A stretch of DNA of 64,000 nucleotides from Shewanella dokdonensis. Lineage in GTDB: Bacteria; Pseudomonadota; Gammaproteobacteria; Enterobacterales; Shewanellaceae. Below, one piece after another: positions 22,921 to 33,163 of this stretch; within the stretch, counting starts at the first letter, position 1, and every line of letters starts with the position of its first letter. The notes beneath the pieces were generated by a model. It was not told where the DNA came from. It worked only from the letters and a program-made list of their open reading frames with translations, and ran no database searches. Both the position numbers and the translations under genes were made by a program. The stretch is from positions 1,798,001 through 1,862,000 of the forward strand of contig NZ_CP074572.1 in NCBI RefSeq assembly GCF_018394335.1, read 5' to 3'.

Positions 22921-24750
22921 ATGTGTGGAATTGTTGGCGCCGTGGCGCAAAGGGATGTGATGGAAATTCTGCTGGAAGGCTTGAAACGGCTGGAATATCG
23001 CGGCTATGACTCCGCGGGCATGGCCGTTATCCATGAACAGCAACTACAACGCGTACGGCGGGTAGGTAAAGTGCAGGAGTTGGCTGATGCACTGGCCCAG
23101 CATCCGTTGTCTGGCGGTACGGGGATAGCCCACACTCGCTGGGCGACCCACGGCGAGCCTAACGAACGCAATGCCCATCCCCATCAATCCAGCGGTGATA
23201 TCGCCGTGGTACACAACGGCATTATTGAAAACCATGCTGAATTGCGAGCAAAGCTGCAAGCCTTGGGTTATCAGTTTGAATCAGATACCGATACCGAAGT
23301 GATCTGCCATCTGGTACACCATGAGCTGAAAACCCATGAAACCTTGCTGGCGGCGGTGCAGGCTACCGTAAAACAACTGCAAGGTGCCTATGGCACAGTT
23401 GTGATTGATCGCCGCGACAGCGAACGGTTAGTGGTCGCTCGCAGTGGCAGTCCGCTGGTGGTGGGTTATGGCTTGGGTGAAAACTTTGTCGCGTCAGATC
23501 AACTGGCGTTGTTACCGGTAACCCGTTCTTTTTCTTACCTAGAAGAAGGTGATGTTGCTGAAATTACCCGCCGGAAAGTAAGTATCTTTAACAGCCAAGG
23601 CGAAGCGGTTGAACGTGAGATTAAAGAGTCTGAAATCACTCATGATGCCGGTGACAAAGGTGAATATCGGCATTACATGCTGAAAGAGATCCACGAACAA
23701 CCACTGGCGCTAACCCGTACTATGGACGGCCGGATCGCCCATGGTCAGGTGCTGCCATCGGCTTTTGGTGAAAATGCCGCAGCCTTGCTACAAGGTATTC
23801 GTCACGTACAGATCATCGCCTGCGGCACCAGTTATCACGCAGCTATGACCGCCCGTTACTGGTTGGAACAATGGGCGGGGGTTTCCTGTAATGTGGAAAT
23901 TGCCTCCGAGTTTCGCTATCGCAAATCGTTCACTTACCCCGACAGCTTGTTTGTCACCATCTCCCAGTCGGGTGAAACCGCCGATACCCTGGCCGCCTTA
24001 CGCTTGGCAAAACAGATGGGGTATAAAGCCTCGTTGACCATCTGTAACGTGCCCGGTTCATCTTTAGTGCGCGAATCTGATATGGCGTACATGATGAAAG
24101 CGGGCGCGGAAATCGGCGTGGCATCAACAAAAGCCTTTACCGTGCAGTTAGCTGGATTGCTGATGCTGACAGCCGTTATCGGCCGCTACAACGGCATGAG
24201 TGCCGACACTGAAGCCGCTATGGTTCACAGTTTGCAATCTTTGCCGGCAAAAGTGGAACAAACCTTAGGGCTGGACGAAACCATTGCCGATTTGGCGGAA
24301 GACTTTGCTGACAAAAGCCATGCGTTGTTTTTAGGTCGCGGCGATCAGTACCCTATTGCCATGGAAGGTGCGCTAAAGCTGAAAGAGATCTCATACATCC
24401 ATGCAGAAGCTTATGCCTCGGGTGAGCTGAAACACGGGCCATTAGCGTTGATCGATGCCGATATGCCAGTGATTGTGGTAGCGCCCAACAATGAATTGCT
24501 GGAAAAACTCAAATCCAACGTAGAAGAAGTGCGTGCCCGTGGCGGCTTGATGTATGTGTTTGCCGATGTGGATGCCAACTTCCAGTCAGACGACTCCATG
24601 AAGGTTATCCCCGTACCCCACTGTGATGAGTTTATTGCACCACTGATCTACACCTTGCCACTACAACTGCTTTCTTATCATGTAGCTTTGATAAAAGGCA
24701 CGGATGTTGACCAGCCACGCAACCTCGCAAAATCGGTAACTGTTGAATAA
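22921..24750 (+). CDS. glmS: Glucosamine-fructose-6-phosphate aminotransferase GlmS
   Basis: GlmS makes glucosamine-6-phosphate from fructose-6-phosphate and glutamine, the first step toward UDP-GlcNAc (see GlmU). It has Cys1 of the mature glutaminase domain ([12 protein letters not shown]), [11 protein letters not shown] and [17 protein letters not shown]. Two SIS domains follow ([50 protein letters not shown]) and the family ending [13 protein letters not shown]. 609 residues, intact. No glmS ribozyme is seen, as expected outside Firmicutes. Confidence 0.97.
   Translation: MCGIVGAVAQRDVMEILLEGLKRLEYRGYDSAGMAVIHEQQLQRVRRVGKVQELADALAQHPLSGGTGIAHTRWATHGEPNERNAHPHQSSGDIAVVHNGIIENHAELRAKLQALGYQFESDTDTEVICHLVHHELKTHETLLAAVQATVKQLQGAYGTVVIDRRDSERLVVARSGSPLVVGYGLGENFVASDQLALLPVTRSFSYLEEGDVAEITRRKVSIFNSQGEAVEREIKESEITHDAGDKGEYRHYMLKEIHEQPLALTRTMDGRIAHGQVLPSAFGENAAALLQGIRHVQIIACGTSYHAAMTARYWLEQWAGVSCNVEIASEFRYRKSFTYPDSLFVTISQSGETADTLAALRLAKQMGYKASLTICNVPGSSLVRESDMAYMMKAGAEIGVASTKAFTVQLAGLLMLTAVIGRYNGMSADTEAAMVHSLQSLPAKVEQTLGLDETIADLAEDFADKSHALFLGRGDQYPIAMEGALKLKEISYIHAEAYASGELKHGPLALIDADMPVIVVAPNNELLEKLKSNVEEVRARGGLMYVFADVDANFQSDDSMKVIPVPHCDEFIAPLIYTLPLQLLSYHVALIKGTDVDQPRNLAKSVTVE
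24715..24750 (+). other. attTn7-type target segment in the glmS 3' end
   Basis: In many bacteria the TnsD protein of Tn7-like elements recognises the last codons of glmS and inserts just downstream. The conserved codons are intact here. I see no Tn7 ends or tns genes in the window, but foreign-looking DNA does start shortly downstream. Confidence 0.45.
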
Positions 24751-24816
24751 AATCAATATCTTATGTAAAGTTATTGTGGAAAAAATAGAGACTCATACTA
24801 AGTATTAAAGTCTCAT

Positions 24817-24856
24817 AAGTGGCGGTTTTGCTGGATGCTAGCCGCCACTTTTATTT
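24817..24856 (+). terminator. Terminator after glmS
   Basis: AAGTGGCGG at 24817-24825 and CCGCCACTT at 24842-24850 form a stem around a 16-base loop, followed by TTATTTCT. It is 66 bases after glmS. Confidence 0.75.
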
Positions 24857-25303
24857 CTAAAGTGCCCCTTTATGTTTCAGCAACGTGATTTTGGGCTAGA
24901 TCTAACACCCAAAGATTGACCAAATTTTAGTAATGCTACAAAATTAATACGTAATCAGTTGATTAAGTATGTTGTTTTCAGCCACCCTTGAAGCGATTGC
25001 GCCGTAGCTTACACGCAGCCACCGCCAGCCAGCTTCAAGTGAGGAACAAACGGAGAGTGCAGATACAAGAAAGTCAAATAGCCCATCATCGTGCGCACAT
25101 CCTACGTAATCTGCCACACACAAAACAAGTATGGCAAACTGACACTGTAGACCCCGCCGCGTTATGAGCGTTAGCAGTCTAAATCAATTAAGGAGAATTA
25201 ATTGGCGAAAATACCTTTCACGAATTTTGCTTCGAAAAATGTAGTACCAGATGTTCTTTCTATTAAATTCAGCGTTAGCTGTAAAAAATAATTGTAGTAT
25301 CAC
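24857..25303. other. Gene-poor left part of an AT-rich islet behind glmS
   Basis: No ordinary gene. It holds an 8-base inverted repeat CTTGAAGC/GCTTCAAG (24987-24994 and 25032-25039) and GCGTTA-type sequences at 25159-25164, 25168-25174 and 25272-25278, with one very short open frame. GCGTTA motifs resemble the ends of integron attC sites, but a full attC is not present. Origin uncertain. Confidence 0.4.
25202..25291 (+). CDS. Possible 29-residue small protein
   Basis: A TTG codon preceded by AAGGAG at ideal spacing opens a 29-codon frame (AKIPFTNFASKNVVPDVLSI and on to a basic SCKK end). Only the strong ribosome site supports it. It lies 12 bases before the methyltransferase gene, which itself lacks a clear ribosome site, so it could serve as a translated leader or be chance. 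I recognise no family. Confidence 0.25.
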   Translation: MAKIPFTNFASKNVVPDVLSIKFSVSCKK

Positions 25304-26107
25304 ATGTTGAAGAACAGTATAAAGAGCTTAGCAAAAATTATGATTCCAGAGGATGAAAGACGAAAATTAAGGTACTACATCAACAAAGTTTATTTCTTTG
25401 GAATTAAATATAGATGTCCTATATGTGATTCTCATTTACGAAAGCTAAAGCCGTTTGGTTTAAAATTTCCTGTGTTGACTGAAAAGAACATCATAGGTGG
25501 CGGGTATCGCCTAAATGCACAATGTCCGGTTTGTTATTCAACCGATAGAGAAAGGCTTTTGTATTTATATCTATTAAGTAAAACAAAATTTTTTTCGGAG
25601 AAAGCAAAAGTCCTACATGTAGCTCCAGAGGATGGATTAAAACGAATTATTGAAAAATACTCTAACATCGATTACTTGACCGCAGATATTAACGCAAAAA
25701 ACGTAATGGTAAAAATGGATATTACCGAAATAAATTATCCAACAGGAACATTTGACGTAATAATATGCAATCATGTACTAGAACATATTATTGATGATGA
25801 ACAGGCAATGAGCGAAATATATAGAGTATTGAAGCCTGGCGGCTGGGGAATTTTACAGGTTCCAATCTCTTTATCCTTAGAGAAAACATACGAAGACTTT
25901 TCTGTTACAGATCCATCTGAAAGAGAAACTATATTTGGGCAGTCAGATCATGTAAGGATATATGGAATGGATTATGTAGACAGACTCAAGACATCTGGAT
26001 TTGACGTTAACATATTCAATTGGCAAAAAGACCCCGAGTTTTGTGAATGTAATAACAAATATGGGCTTTTGCAATCAGAAAACGTTTTTGTTATCAACAA
26101 ACCATGA
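25304..26107 (+). CDS. SAM-dependent methyltransferase with N-terminal zinc-ribbon-like cysteines
   Basis: A 267-residue protein. Residues 38-77 hold two CPxC pairs (CPIC, CPVC), which suggest a bound zinc. From about residue 100 there is a class I methyltransferase domain of the type-11 sort: VLHVAPEDG in place of motif I, the acidic TADI (Asp128), FDVIICNHVLEHI and YRVLKPGGWGILQVP. Substrate unknown; similar proteins are often found in surface-polysaccharide regions. It is clearly AT-richer than its neighbours and stands alone between glmS and the sulfate genes, so it was probably acquired. No good ribosome site precedes the ATG; a second ATG is at 25340. Confidence 0.8.
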   Translation: MLKNSIKSLAKIMIPEDERRKLRYYINKVYFFGIKYRCPICDSHLRKLKPFGLKFPVLTEKNIIGGGYRLNAQCPVCYSTDRERLLYLYLLSKTKFFSEKAKVLHVAPEDGLKRIIEKYSNIDYLTADINAKNVMVKMDITEINYPTGTFDVIICNHVLEHIIDDEQAMSEIYRVLKPGGWGILQVPISLSLEKTYEDFSVTDPSERETIFGQSDHVRIYGMDYVDRLKTSGFDVNIFNWQKDPEFCECNNKYGLLQSENVFVINKP

Positions 26108-26139
26108 ACTGTGTGCAAGGGTGTGATTTCGGCTAACGA

Positions 26140-26200
26140 CCACATGCACTCGGACAGCACAAAAGCGGTACAGCTTCCGCTATGTCCCAGCCACACCGAT
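26140..26200. repeat. Imperfect hairpin, possible attC-like remnant
   Basis: After the methyltransferase stop, GGCTAACG (from about 26133) is followed by a stem in which GGACA pairs with TGTCC and AGCGG (26164-26168) with CCGCT (26177-26181). Nested imperfect stems next to a CTAACG/CGTTAG sequence recall integron recombination sites. The required GTTRRRY end is not matched well, so this is only a suggestion. Confidence 0.25.
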
Positions 26201-26307
26201 TTTTTCTGCCGATGATGTGGATAATTAAACTATAGAAATTTAATACAAAACTCACCGAGTAGAGTTAAAAATCTAACACGTTTCTGCCCAAAGACTGTTT
26301 CATTCAA

Positions 26308-26338
26308 CCAACCTTCCCTTCCAATCGCGGAAGGTTGG
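26308..26338. repeat. 10-bp inverted repeat after cysA
   Basis: CCAACCTTCC and GGAAGGTTGG around an 11-base loop, 32 bases past the cysA stop (minus strand). It could end cysA transcription, but no good T tract follows on the minus strand. Confidence 0.45.
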
Positions 26339-26369
26339 CTGCCGCCGTTAGACTTAACTGAACCCAGCG

Positions 26370-27500
26370 TTAGATATCAAACACGATACTGCCGGGTGGC
26401 AGGAACGGCCAGTTAAGGCGTGTGGCGGTACCGTCACCTTGTTCAGCAAAAAAGTAGCCGGTCTGTGGGGTCACAAAAACCTGATTGCCCTTTTTTAAGC
26501 CCATTGCTTGCAGCTGGTGGTGGGTAAATTTTGCTTCCCATAACTGTTCGCTATGCCAGCCGCGTGGTGCTAACTCCACCCGAACTTCTGCGCCAATAGG
26601 AGTAATGGAAACAATCTCAAACGGCAAATTCGCTTGGCTGTTAGGTTTATCGGATAACGCCAGTTCGTGGCTGCGCACATATAACGCACCGTTTTGCTGT
26701 AACTGTGGCTGTGCTGGTGGCACTAAAAATGCCGCGCCATTGCGCCAGTGTGATTGTTGCCATTCAGCCGTAAACACGTTGACGTTGCCAAGAAAATCAA
26801 ACACAAACCGACTGTTTGGCTGCGCATACAACTCTGCCGGAGTATTAACCTGTTCTATGTGACCATTGCTCATCACCACTACTCGATCAGACAGTTCCAA
26901 GGCTTCGTCTTGATCATGGGTGACAAACACGCTGGTAAATTTCAATTCGTCATGCAGGCTACGCAGCCAGCGGCGCAGTTCTTTACGGACTTTGGCATCC
27001 AAAGCGCCAAAGGGTTCATCCAGTAGCAGTACTTCTGGTTGGGTCGCCAGTGCGCGCGCCAGTGCGATACGTTGTTTCTGTCCACCAGAGAGTTGCTCTG
27101 GGTAACGCTGCGCTAGATGGCCGAGTTGCACTGTTTCCAAGAGTTGCGACACCCGTTTATGGATCTCGGCAGCTGTTGGTCGCTGTTTACGTGGCATAAC
27201 TTGCAGGCCAAACGCGACATTTTCAGCAACTGTCATATGACGAAATAGCGCGTAGTTCTGGAACACAAAACCCACATGACGTTCGCGCACATGGACTTGG
27301 GTAACATCCCGGTCACCAAAATACAGTTGGCCGCTATCAGCGCCTTCCAGCCCGGCAATAATTCGCAGTAAGGTGGTTTTACCTGAACCTGATGGCCCCA
27401 GCAGACCGATCATTTCTCCTTCTTCAATATCCAGATTAAGTGGCGAAAGTGCCTGAAACTGCCCAAATTTTTTAGAAATATTGCTAAGACGAATACTCAT
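26370..27500 (-). CDS. cysA: Sulfate/thiosulfate ABC transporter ATP-binding protein CysA
   Basis: The 376-residue ATPase that powers sulfate import. P-loop [22 protein letters not shown]-loop [12 protein letters not shown] signature [15 protein letters not shown], Walker [14 protein letters not shown] and switch His in [13 protein letters not shown]. The C-terminal 130 residues form the regulatory TOBE-like part typical of CysA. Its ATG overlaps the cysW stop by four bases. Last gene of sbp-cysT-cysW-cysA. Confidence 0.94.
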   Translation of the reverse strand: MSIRLSNISKKFGQFQALSPLNLDIEEGEMIGLLGPSGSGKTTLLRIIAGLEGADSGQLYFGDRDVTQVHVRERHVGFVFQNYALFRHMTVAENVAFGLQVMPRKQRPTAAEIHKRVSQLLETVQLGHLAQRYPEQLSGGQKQRIALARALATQPEVLLLDEPFGALDAKVRKELRRWLRSLHDELKFTSVFVTHDQDEALELSDRVVVMSNGHIEQVNTPAELYAQPNSRFVFDFLGNVNVFTAEWQQSHWRNGAAFLVPPAQPQLQQNGALYVRSHELALSDKPNSQANLPFEIVSITPIGAEVRVELAPRGWHSEQLWEAKFTHHQLQAMGLKKGNQVFVTPQTGYFFAEQGDGTATRLNWPFLPPGSIVFDI

Positions 27501-28363
27501 AATTGGTTTGGCTCATTATCGTTATTAGCGGATAAACTGCGTTGTTGCCGCCATTCAACAGCGGCTTTTAGCGCCAGCGTAAATAGGGCTATCAGTGCCA
27601 GTAAAGAGGCGCTGGCAAATGCTGCTTGTGCCTGATAATCCTCATACAGCAATTGCACATGCAAAGGTAAGGTATTGGTTTCACCGCGAATATTGCCTGA
27701 TACCACTGCCACAGCACCAAACTCGCCTACCGCTCTGGCATTGGTAAGAATTACTCCATAAATCAGTGCCCATTTGATATTGGGTAAGGTCACGCGGCGG
27801 AATAGTTGCCACCAAGAGGCTCCGAGGATCACCGCTGCTTCTTCTTCGGCGGCACCCTGTTGCTGCATTAAAGGGATGAGTTCGCGTGCGACAAACGGAC
27901 AAGTGACAAAAATGGTCACTAACACGATTCCGGGCCAAGCAAACATCACTTGCAGATCATGTTCAAACAACCAGCCACCGAGCCAGCCACTGTTGCCGTA
28001 CAGCAGCAGGTAGAGTAAGCCAGCAACCACAGGCGATACCGCAAAGGGAATATCAATCAAGGTGATCAGTATCTTGCGGCCTGGAAATTCAAAGCGGGTG
28101 ACGCTCCATGCCAGCAGTACCCCAAACACTAAGTTTATCGGTACGGTCAGCGCTGCCACTATCAAGGTGAGGCCAATGGCGTGGAGAGCATCTGGTTGAC
28201 TCAAATGCTGAATATACAGTTGCCAACCACCAGCAAAGGCTTGTTGAAAAATACTGGCTAGCGGCACCAGTAATAGTAAGCCACTCAATAATACGGCAAG
28301 GGTGATTAGACTCCACTTAATGATGGGGGTATCACCAACTCTGGCGGGTTTAAATGGGTTCAT
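27497..28363 (-). CDS. cysW: Sulfate ABC transporter permease CysW
   Basis: A 288-residue permease with about six membrane helices. The EAA loop near residue 170-195 ([22 protein letters not shown]) couples to CysA, and [25 protein letters not shown] is a CysW hallmark. Nine bases after cysT. Confidence 0.93.
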   Translation of the reverse strand: MNPFKPARVGDTPIIKWSLITLAVLLSGLLLLVPLASIFQQAFAGGWQLYIQHLSQPDALHAIGLTLIVAALTVPINLVFGVLLAWSVTRFEFPGRKILITLIDIPFAVSPVVAGLLYLLLYGNSGWLGGWLFEHDLQVMFAWPGIVLVTIFVTCPFVARELIPLMQQQGAAEEEAAVILGASWWQLFRRVTLPNIKWALIYGVILTNARAVGEFGAVAVVSGNIRGETNTLPLHVQLLYEDYQAQAAFASASLLALIALFTLALKAAVEWRQQRSLSANNDNEPNQL

Positions 28364-28372
28364 GTGTGCTCC

Positions 28373-29230
28373 TTAACGCCCGCGAATACGTCGCAGATAA
28401 CGCGCTTGCCAAAGGTTAATCAGCAGTAGCAACAGTAAGGAGGTCAATAGCACCACTGAGGCTATGGCGCTGGCGCCAGCAAAATCAAATTCTTGCAATT
28501 TCACAAAGATCATCAACGAGGTGATCTCACTGATATACGGCATATTGCCAGCAATGAAGATCACCGCGCCAAATTCACCGAGACTGCGCGTAAAAGACAG
28601 TGCCGTCCCGACCATTAATGCTGGCCACAAGGATGGCAAAATGATGCGCCAAAATACTGCACGATCCGATGCCCCAAGGGTCATTCCCGCTTCTTCTTCA
28701 TCATGAGACAGTTCTTCAAGCACTGGTTGCACTGTGCGCACCACAAATGGAATGCTGGTAAACACCATGGCAACCACAATCCCCAATGGTGAATACGCCA
28801 CCTTGATGCCAAGATGTGCCAGTAAGCTGCCAATCTGACCATTTTCTGCGTACAGGGTTGCCAGCGTGATACCGGCAACAGCGGTCGGTAATGCAAAAGG
28901 TAAGTCGACTAACGCATCCAATAATCGCTTACCTGGGAATTCATAGCGTACCAGCACCCAGGCCAGCAACAGTCCAAACAGGCCATTAAAGATTGATGCG
29001 GCTAGTGCCGACAATAGGGTGACGCGATAACTGGCAACTACTCGCGGATCGGCAATCACACCCCAATATTCAGACCAGCTCATCGCGCTGGTCTGCATGA
29101 TCAGTCCGGTGGTTGGCAGTAACAGGATCAAACTGACAAACAGCAACGACACACCCAAACTGATGCTGAATCCCGGAAGAACCCGTTTATGGCGCAAGCG
29201 CCCATTAGTTAAAATCACTGAATTTGCCAC
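28373..29230 (-). CDS. cysT: Sulfate ABC transporter permease CysT (CysU)
   Basis: A 285-residue permease partner of CysW. It has DLPFALPTAVAGITLATLY, the EAA-like DEEEAGMTLGASDRAVFWRIILP and SLGEFGAVIFIAGNMPYISEI, all characteristic of CysT. It begins 144 bases after sbp, and sequence between them has no strong terminator, so they are probably one transcript. Confidence 0.93.
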   Translation of the reverse strand: MANSVILTNGRLRHKRVLPGFSISLGVSLLFVSLILLLPTTGLIMQTSAMSWSEYWGVIADPRVVASYRVTLLSALAASIFNGLFGLLLAWVLVRYEFPGKRLLDALVDLPFALPTAVAGITLATLYAENGQIGSLLAHLGIKVAYSPLGIVVAMVFTSIPFVVRTVQPVLEELSHDEEEAGMTLGASDRAVFWRIILPSLWPALMVGTALSFTRSLGEFGAVIFIAGNMPYISEITSLMIFVKLQEFDFAGASAIASVVLLTSLLLLLLINLWQARYLRRIRGR

Positions 29231-29374
29231 CGCATATTAGGTTAATTGAGTTAACGCTGTGATTGATATGCCCAACACACAATATTGTGTCGTTTGATAA
29301 CTCTGATTACTGATTAAGCGAACAGACCCGGGACTCGCCCAGGTCTGGTTATTCAAGGTTGAACACCTGGATGT

Positions 29375-30382
29375 TTAGCGCTTTAACAGCTGATCAAGCT
29401 TAGCACCATTGGCAAACTGAGTTTTCATGGCGTTATCCCAGCCACCGATGATTTGCTCAACCGTCAGCAGGTCAACTTCGGGGAATTTATCCGCAAATTC
29501 GGCTTTTACCTTGGCATCGTGTACCCGGTAGTTAAAGCCAGCCAATAACCGTTGAGCATCTTCGCTGTATAGATATTTAAGATACTCGGTTGCCAAATCA
29601 AGTGTGCCATTACGTTTGGCATTTTTCTCAACCACGGCCACTGGGAATTCAGCCAAAATCGAGGTTTTTGGTACGACGACTTGGTAATCATCGCTGCCAT
29701 ATTGCTGGCGAATGTTGTTCACTTCAGATTCAAAGGTAATAAGCACATCGCCAATTCCGCGTTCAACAAATGAGGTTGTGGCACCACGGCCGCCGGTATC
29801 AAATACCGCTACATTAGCGAGGAATTTTTTCAGAAAACTATCGAGGTCTGCTTGGTCATCCTTACCGTAGATTTTCTGGGCGTAACCCAAGGCGGCTAAA
29901 TAGGTATAGCGTGCATTGCCTGAGGTTTTAGGATTGGGAAACACCAGTTTCACATCATCCTTGGCTAAGTCGCCCCAATCGCTGATCTGCTTTGGATTAC
30001 CCTTTCGTACCAGAAACGCAATGGTGGAATAGTAAGGCGAACTTGAATTAGGCAGCAGTTGTTGCCAGTTTGCCGGGATCAATTTGCCGCGATCGGCCAG
30101 GATTTGCACATCAGTGACCTGATTAAAGGTGACCACATCGGCAGGTAACCCTTGCAGAATCGAACGGGCTTGCGCTGATGACCCAGCATGAGACTGTTTG
30201 ATCTCAACGGTTTTACCTGTCTGTTCCTGCCAATGTTTGGCAAATACAGGGTTATAGGCGCTAAACAATTCCCGGGCGATATCGTATGAGGAATTCAGCA
30301 GCGTTTGATCTGCCGCCGCCACATTGAGTGATGTTCCTAAAAACAGGGTGCCCAACAGGGTCTTAAACAATTTTACTGGCAT
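29375..30382 (-). CDS. sbp: Periplasmic sulfate-binding protein
   Basis: A 335-residue solute-binding protein with a signal peptide ([20 protein letters not shown], cleavage likely after VAAA). Mature part shows [62 protein letters not shown] and [26 protein letters not shown], the sulfate family blocks. It delivers sulfate (perhaps thiosulfate) to CysTWA. TAAGGAG stands before ATG. Sbp and CysP are related; the sequence looks like Sbp. Confidence 0.92.
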   Translation of the reverse strand: MPVKLFKTLLGTLFLGTSLNVAAADQTLLNSSYDIARELFSAYNPVFAKHWQEQTGKTVEIKQSHAGSSAQARSILQGLPADVVTFNQVTDVQILADRGKLIPANWQQLLPNSSSPYYSTIAFLVRKGNPKQISDWGDLAKDDVKLVFPNPKTSGNARYTYLAALGYAQKIYGKDDQADLDSFLKKFLANVAVFDTGGRGATTSFVERGIGDVLITFESEVNNIRQQYGSDDYQVVVPKTSILAEFPVAVVEKNAKRNGTLDLATEYLKYLYSEDAQRLLAGFNYRVHDAKVKAEFADKFPEVDLLTVEQIIGGWDNAMKTQFANGAKLDQLLKR

Positions 30383-30595
30383 TTTTACTCCTTAATTCGG
30401 TAACCGTGTCAGTGTGATGGCTCATAGATTAATAGATGTTAATTTTTATAATAAGGTGTCTATCTAGAAGTTTTTGGAATAACTATGAGCGATTTATTGT
30501 ATGCTGCCGTGGTGATTCGTTGTGTTTCGCAGCAATAAGGCTCATAGAATATGGCATCGTTTAGCGATGTTTAATGCAGAAAAAGGGTTTATATC
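30383..30595. promoter_or_regulatory. Divergent sbp/cysM control region
   Basis: A 213-base AT-rich gap between divergent sbp and cysM. On the minus strand TTATTCC followed by AT-rich sequence resembles CysB half-sites, and a TTATAATAA box lies near 30448-30457. In gammaproteobacteria both genes usually answer to CysB, so a shared CysB region is likely; no site can be fixed by eye. Confidence 0.4.
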
Positions 30596-31474
30596 GTGTC
30601 TGATTTCCCCACTATTGAAAGCTGTATCGGGCAAACACCGTTGGTACGTTTACAACGGTTGGACTGTGGTTCCTCTACCGTGTTACTGAAATTAGAAGGC
30701 AATAATCCGGCGGGGTCGGTAAAGGATCGGGCGGCACTGAATATGATTGTGCAGGCCGAGCAGCGGCAAGAGATCCATCCTGGCGATACCTTGATTGAAG
30801 CCACCAGCGGCAATACGGGTATTGCGCTAGCAATGGCGGCCGCCATCAAGGGCTACAAGATGATTTTAATCATGCCTAAAGATGCCACTCAGGAGCGCAA
30901 GGACTCCATGCAAGCTTATGGCGCTGAATTGCTGCTGGTGGACAATATGGAACAAGCGCGCGACTTAGCATTAACTATGCAGGCCGAAGCTAAAGGCAAG
31001 GTGTTGGATCAATTCAATAACCCGGATAACGCCAATGCCCATTTTATGACTACCGGGCCGGAGATCTGGCAGCAGACCCATGGCAAGGTGACACATTTTG
31101 TCTCCAGCATGGGCACGACTGGCACCATCATGGGCGTGTCACGTTACCTGAAAGTGCGCAATCCAAAAATTACGGTAGTTGGGTTGCAGCCTGCATCCGG
31201 CAGCTCAATTCCTGGTATCCGCCGTTGGCCACAAGAATATCTACCGGGGATTTTTGATGCTTCGCGCGTGGATCTGTTGATGGATATTACAGAACAAGAT
31301 GCCAAAGCGATGGCGAGAACATTAGCGCGGGAAGAAGGCATTTGTGCTGGCGTCAGCTCTGGTGGCGCAGTGTTTGCGGCTTTGGCAATTGCCAAACAGC
31401 AGCCGGGCGCGGTTGTTGTCGCTATCGTTTGCGACCGCGGCGATCGTTATTTGTCTTCGGGGCTTTTTTCTTAG
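30596..31474 (+). CDS. cysM: Cysteine synthase B CysM
   Basis: A 292-residue PLP enzyme that makes cysteine (or S-sulfocysteine from thiosulfate) from O-acetylserine. PLP lysine in NNPAGSVKDRAALNM, phosphate loop EATSGNTGIALAMAA, then the CysM-type MPKDATQERKDSM, FVSSMGTTGTIMGVSRYLK and GVSSGGAVFAAL. GTG start with AAGGG upstream. The ending CDRGDRYLSSGLF is normal for CysM. It sits divergent from the sulfate import operon, so import and assimilation are linked. Confidence 0.94.
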   Translation: MSDFPTIESCIGQTPLVRLQRLDCGSSTVLLKLEGNNPAGSVKDRAALNMIVQAEQRQEIHPGDTLIEATSGNTGIALAMAAAIKGYKMILIMPKDATQERKDSMQAYGAELLLVDNMEQARDLALTMQAEAKGKVLDQFNNPDNANAHFMTTGPEIWQQTHGKVTHFVSSMGTTGTIMGVSRYLKVRNPKITVVGLQPASGSSIPGIRRWPQEYLPGIFDASRVDLLMDITEQDAKAMARTLAREEGICAGVSSGGAVFAALAIAKQQPGAVVVAIVCDRGDRYLSSGLFS

Positions 31475-31510
31475 TGTTTAAAAATTGACGAGAGATGAAT
31501 CCAACCATGC

Positions 31511-32292
31511 TTAACGATGCTGATTTATCCGATTTTTTAGCGAAGCCTCCAGCAGTTGTTCATCGTCAGTTTTTGCACATTTAAAACCAAACCCTAGATT
31601 TTCAGCATCAGGATTAAGTTGCGTGGGTGTTTTTACCACGCGATAACAGGTATCACCCTGCTTAACAATACGATTGGGGTCGAGTGGCGCGTCCAGTGAA
31701 CCATTGCGTTCCCCCATAGCTATGGTGGGTAATACGAGTGACTCGGGTTCTGGTGTCATGATGCTGAAACTATTACGCGAGGTTTGTCTTCTGGCTTGCT
31801 CAGTTGCTAATTGGTTGACTGTTGCTAATTGTTGTTGCTGTAGATAGCGAGCGGTGATGTCGCGAATGTGTGGTGTTTTAGGCGCCGGTGATTGGTGCTG
31901 GTTCGTGGTTGTTTGCGAACCTTGAGACGGTTGTGCAGCGTGATTAACTGACGCTATTTGACTGTGGTTTGGACGCGTTTTCTGACTAGGTTGTGGTGTT
32001 GATGGCGCTGGCTTTGATTGATGTGCACTGCGGTTTTGCTTGGCATGTTCTGTTACGGTGTTGGTATCGGTATCTAGTAACTGCGACTGGTGTGGTTTTG
32101 GCTTTGGAGCCTGGTACAAAAAGGCATGAATAGGTGTCACTGTAGCAGTAACTGGTTGGGGGCGGTATATCGATAAGATAAACCTAACGCGAGCAACAAA
32201 TGGCAAAACGCAACCGGGGGCAGAATACGCCATAACGGAAGCCCGTTGAGTTTTTTATCATAATTCGTGGTGGCATATTGTGTTGAAAGCAT
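31511..32292 (-). CDS. Unrecognised membrane-anchored Pro/Gln-rich protein, one frameshift
   Basis: The longest open frame begins at 32233, but the real start is almost certainly the ATG at 32292, which has GGGA 6 bases upstream. The frame then breaks at the G5 run 32158-32162 (plus strand). Corrected, the protein has about 260 residues: a short cytoplasmic start, one hydrophobic helix (LPPVAFCHLLLALGLSY), a periplasmic linker of roughly 100 residues rich in Pro, Gln, Thr, Ser and His, a charged region, and a small C-terminal domain with two Cys (DTCYRVVK and GFKCAK). The layout recalls TonB or cell-wall linker proteins, but no TonB domain is seen. I do not recognise the family. It converges on cysM. 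Confidence 0.65.
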
Positions 32293-33163
32293 CCTGTCCC
32301 TACAACAACAAACAAATTGTATTGCTATTAATTCCTTAGTTTGAAGGATAACAGGACTTAAAGTTCAGTAACTTCCATAGGCGCTTGGCGTTTTTCTCAT
32401 CCTATCTGTCACGGGCTATCATCATAAAAAACTCATCTAGCGCTTTGTATGGCTGGGTTTATTGGCTAGCGCGGCATCGATTAATCTGCATCAGACCTTG
32501 CCATTATCTATTAACGAAAAAGGTGAAATGACGGGATGTGTTGCGAGGGGTTAAGCGTGTTTTAGGTTAGCCGACAAATGTTGTTTTTAGAGCATAATCA
32601 TTATTGATAAAATTCATCACTACCATATAAATCTATTTCTAATTAAGTGTTAATTAATATTTATTTAAAAATTTCAATAGGTTATGGTTATTTTTAACAA
32701 TCTGACGGTATCATGATGCTCGTTTCAATTAGGTAAACAAACAACGTTCGGTTTAACCACTTAACCATTGTGTGTTCAGAATATTTTTGTGATAATCTTC
32801 ACGTTTATCGAACTGTGCGGACAAAAGTCACATTTTGTTTGTGGGCTTAAGTGGCGTAAGTCAATTGTCAGGCTAACCTTTGTTGTCGGGTATTCCGATT
32901 GGATTATGGCGTGTACGCCTGTTTTCAAAGGGATTTTCCGTTAAACCTGTGATAGCAGCGTCGGGAAAATAAAGTAACAGTCTTTTATCGAACCCGAGTT
33001 TGTTTTTTCGCCACTATCCAAAGGTTTGATTTATACAGATTGGTTCTGGCGTCTATTATATCGTCGCCGCAAGTTCTCGGTTCGGTATCAATAGCGTTGT
33101 TCACGCTGCTGCCTTTCCTGGCAGTGGATGTTATCAACCTCTGTCGTTAGAGGAAGGTTCTTT
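32293..33163. promoter_or_regulatory. Long AT-rich region before the cyo operon
   Basis: No gene is seen in 871 bases. It contains a good CRP-like site (32788-32803), a partial Fur-like sequence ATAATCATTATT (32594-32605) and very AT-rich stretches around 32640-32700. It must contain the cyoABCDE promoter and that of the divergent protein gene. Confidence 0.5.
32788..32803. promoter_or_regulatory. CRP-like site upstream of cyoA
   Basis: TGTGATAATCTTCACG: TGTGA-N6-TCACG, one mismatch from TGTGA-N6-TCACA. About 360 bases before the cyoA start. Confidence 0.5.

Noticed and set aside
24751..24860. Tn7 insertion directly after glmS
   Set aside because: No TGTGGGCGG-type end or repeated TnsB sites are seen; only the target segment is present.
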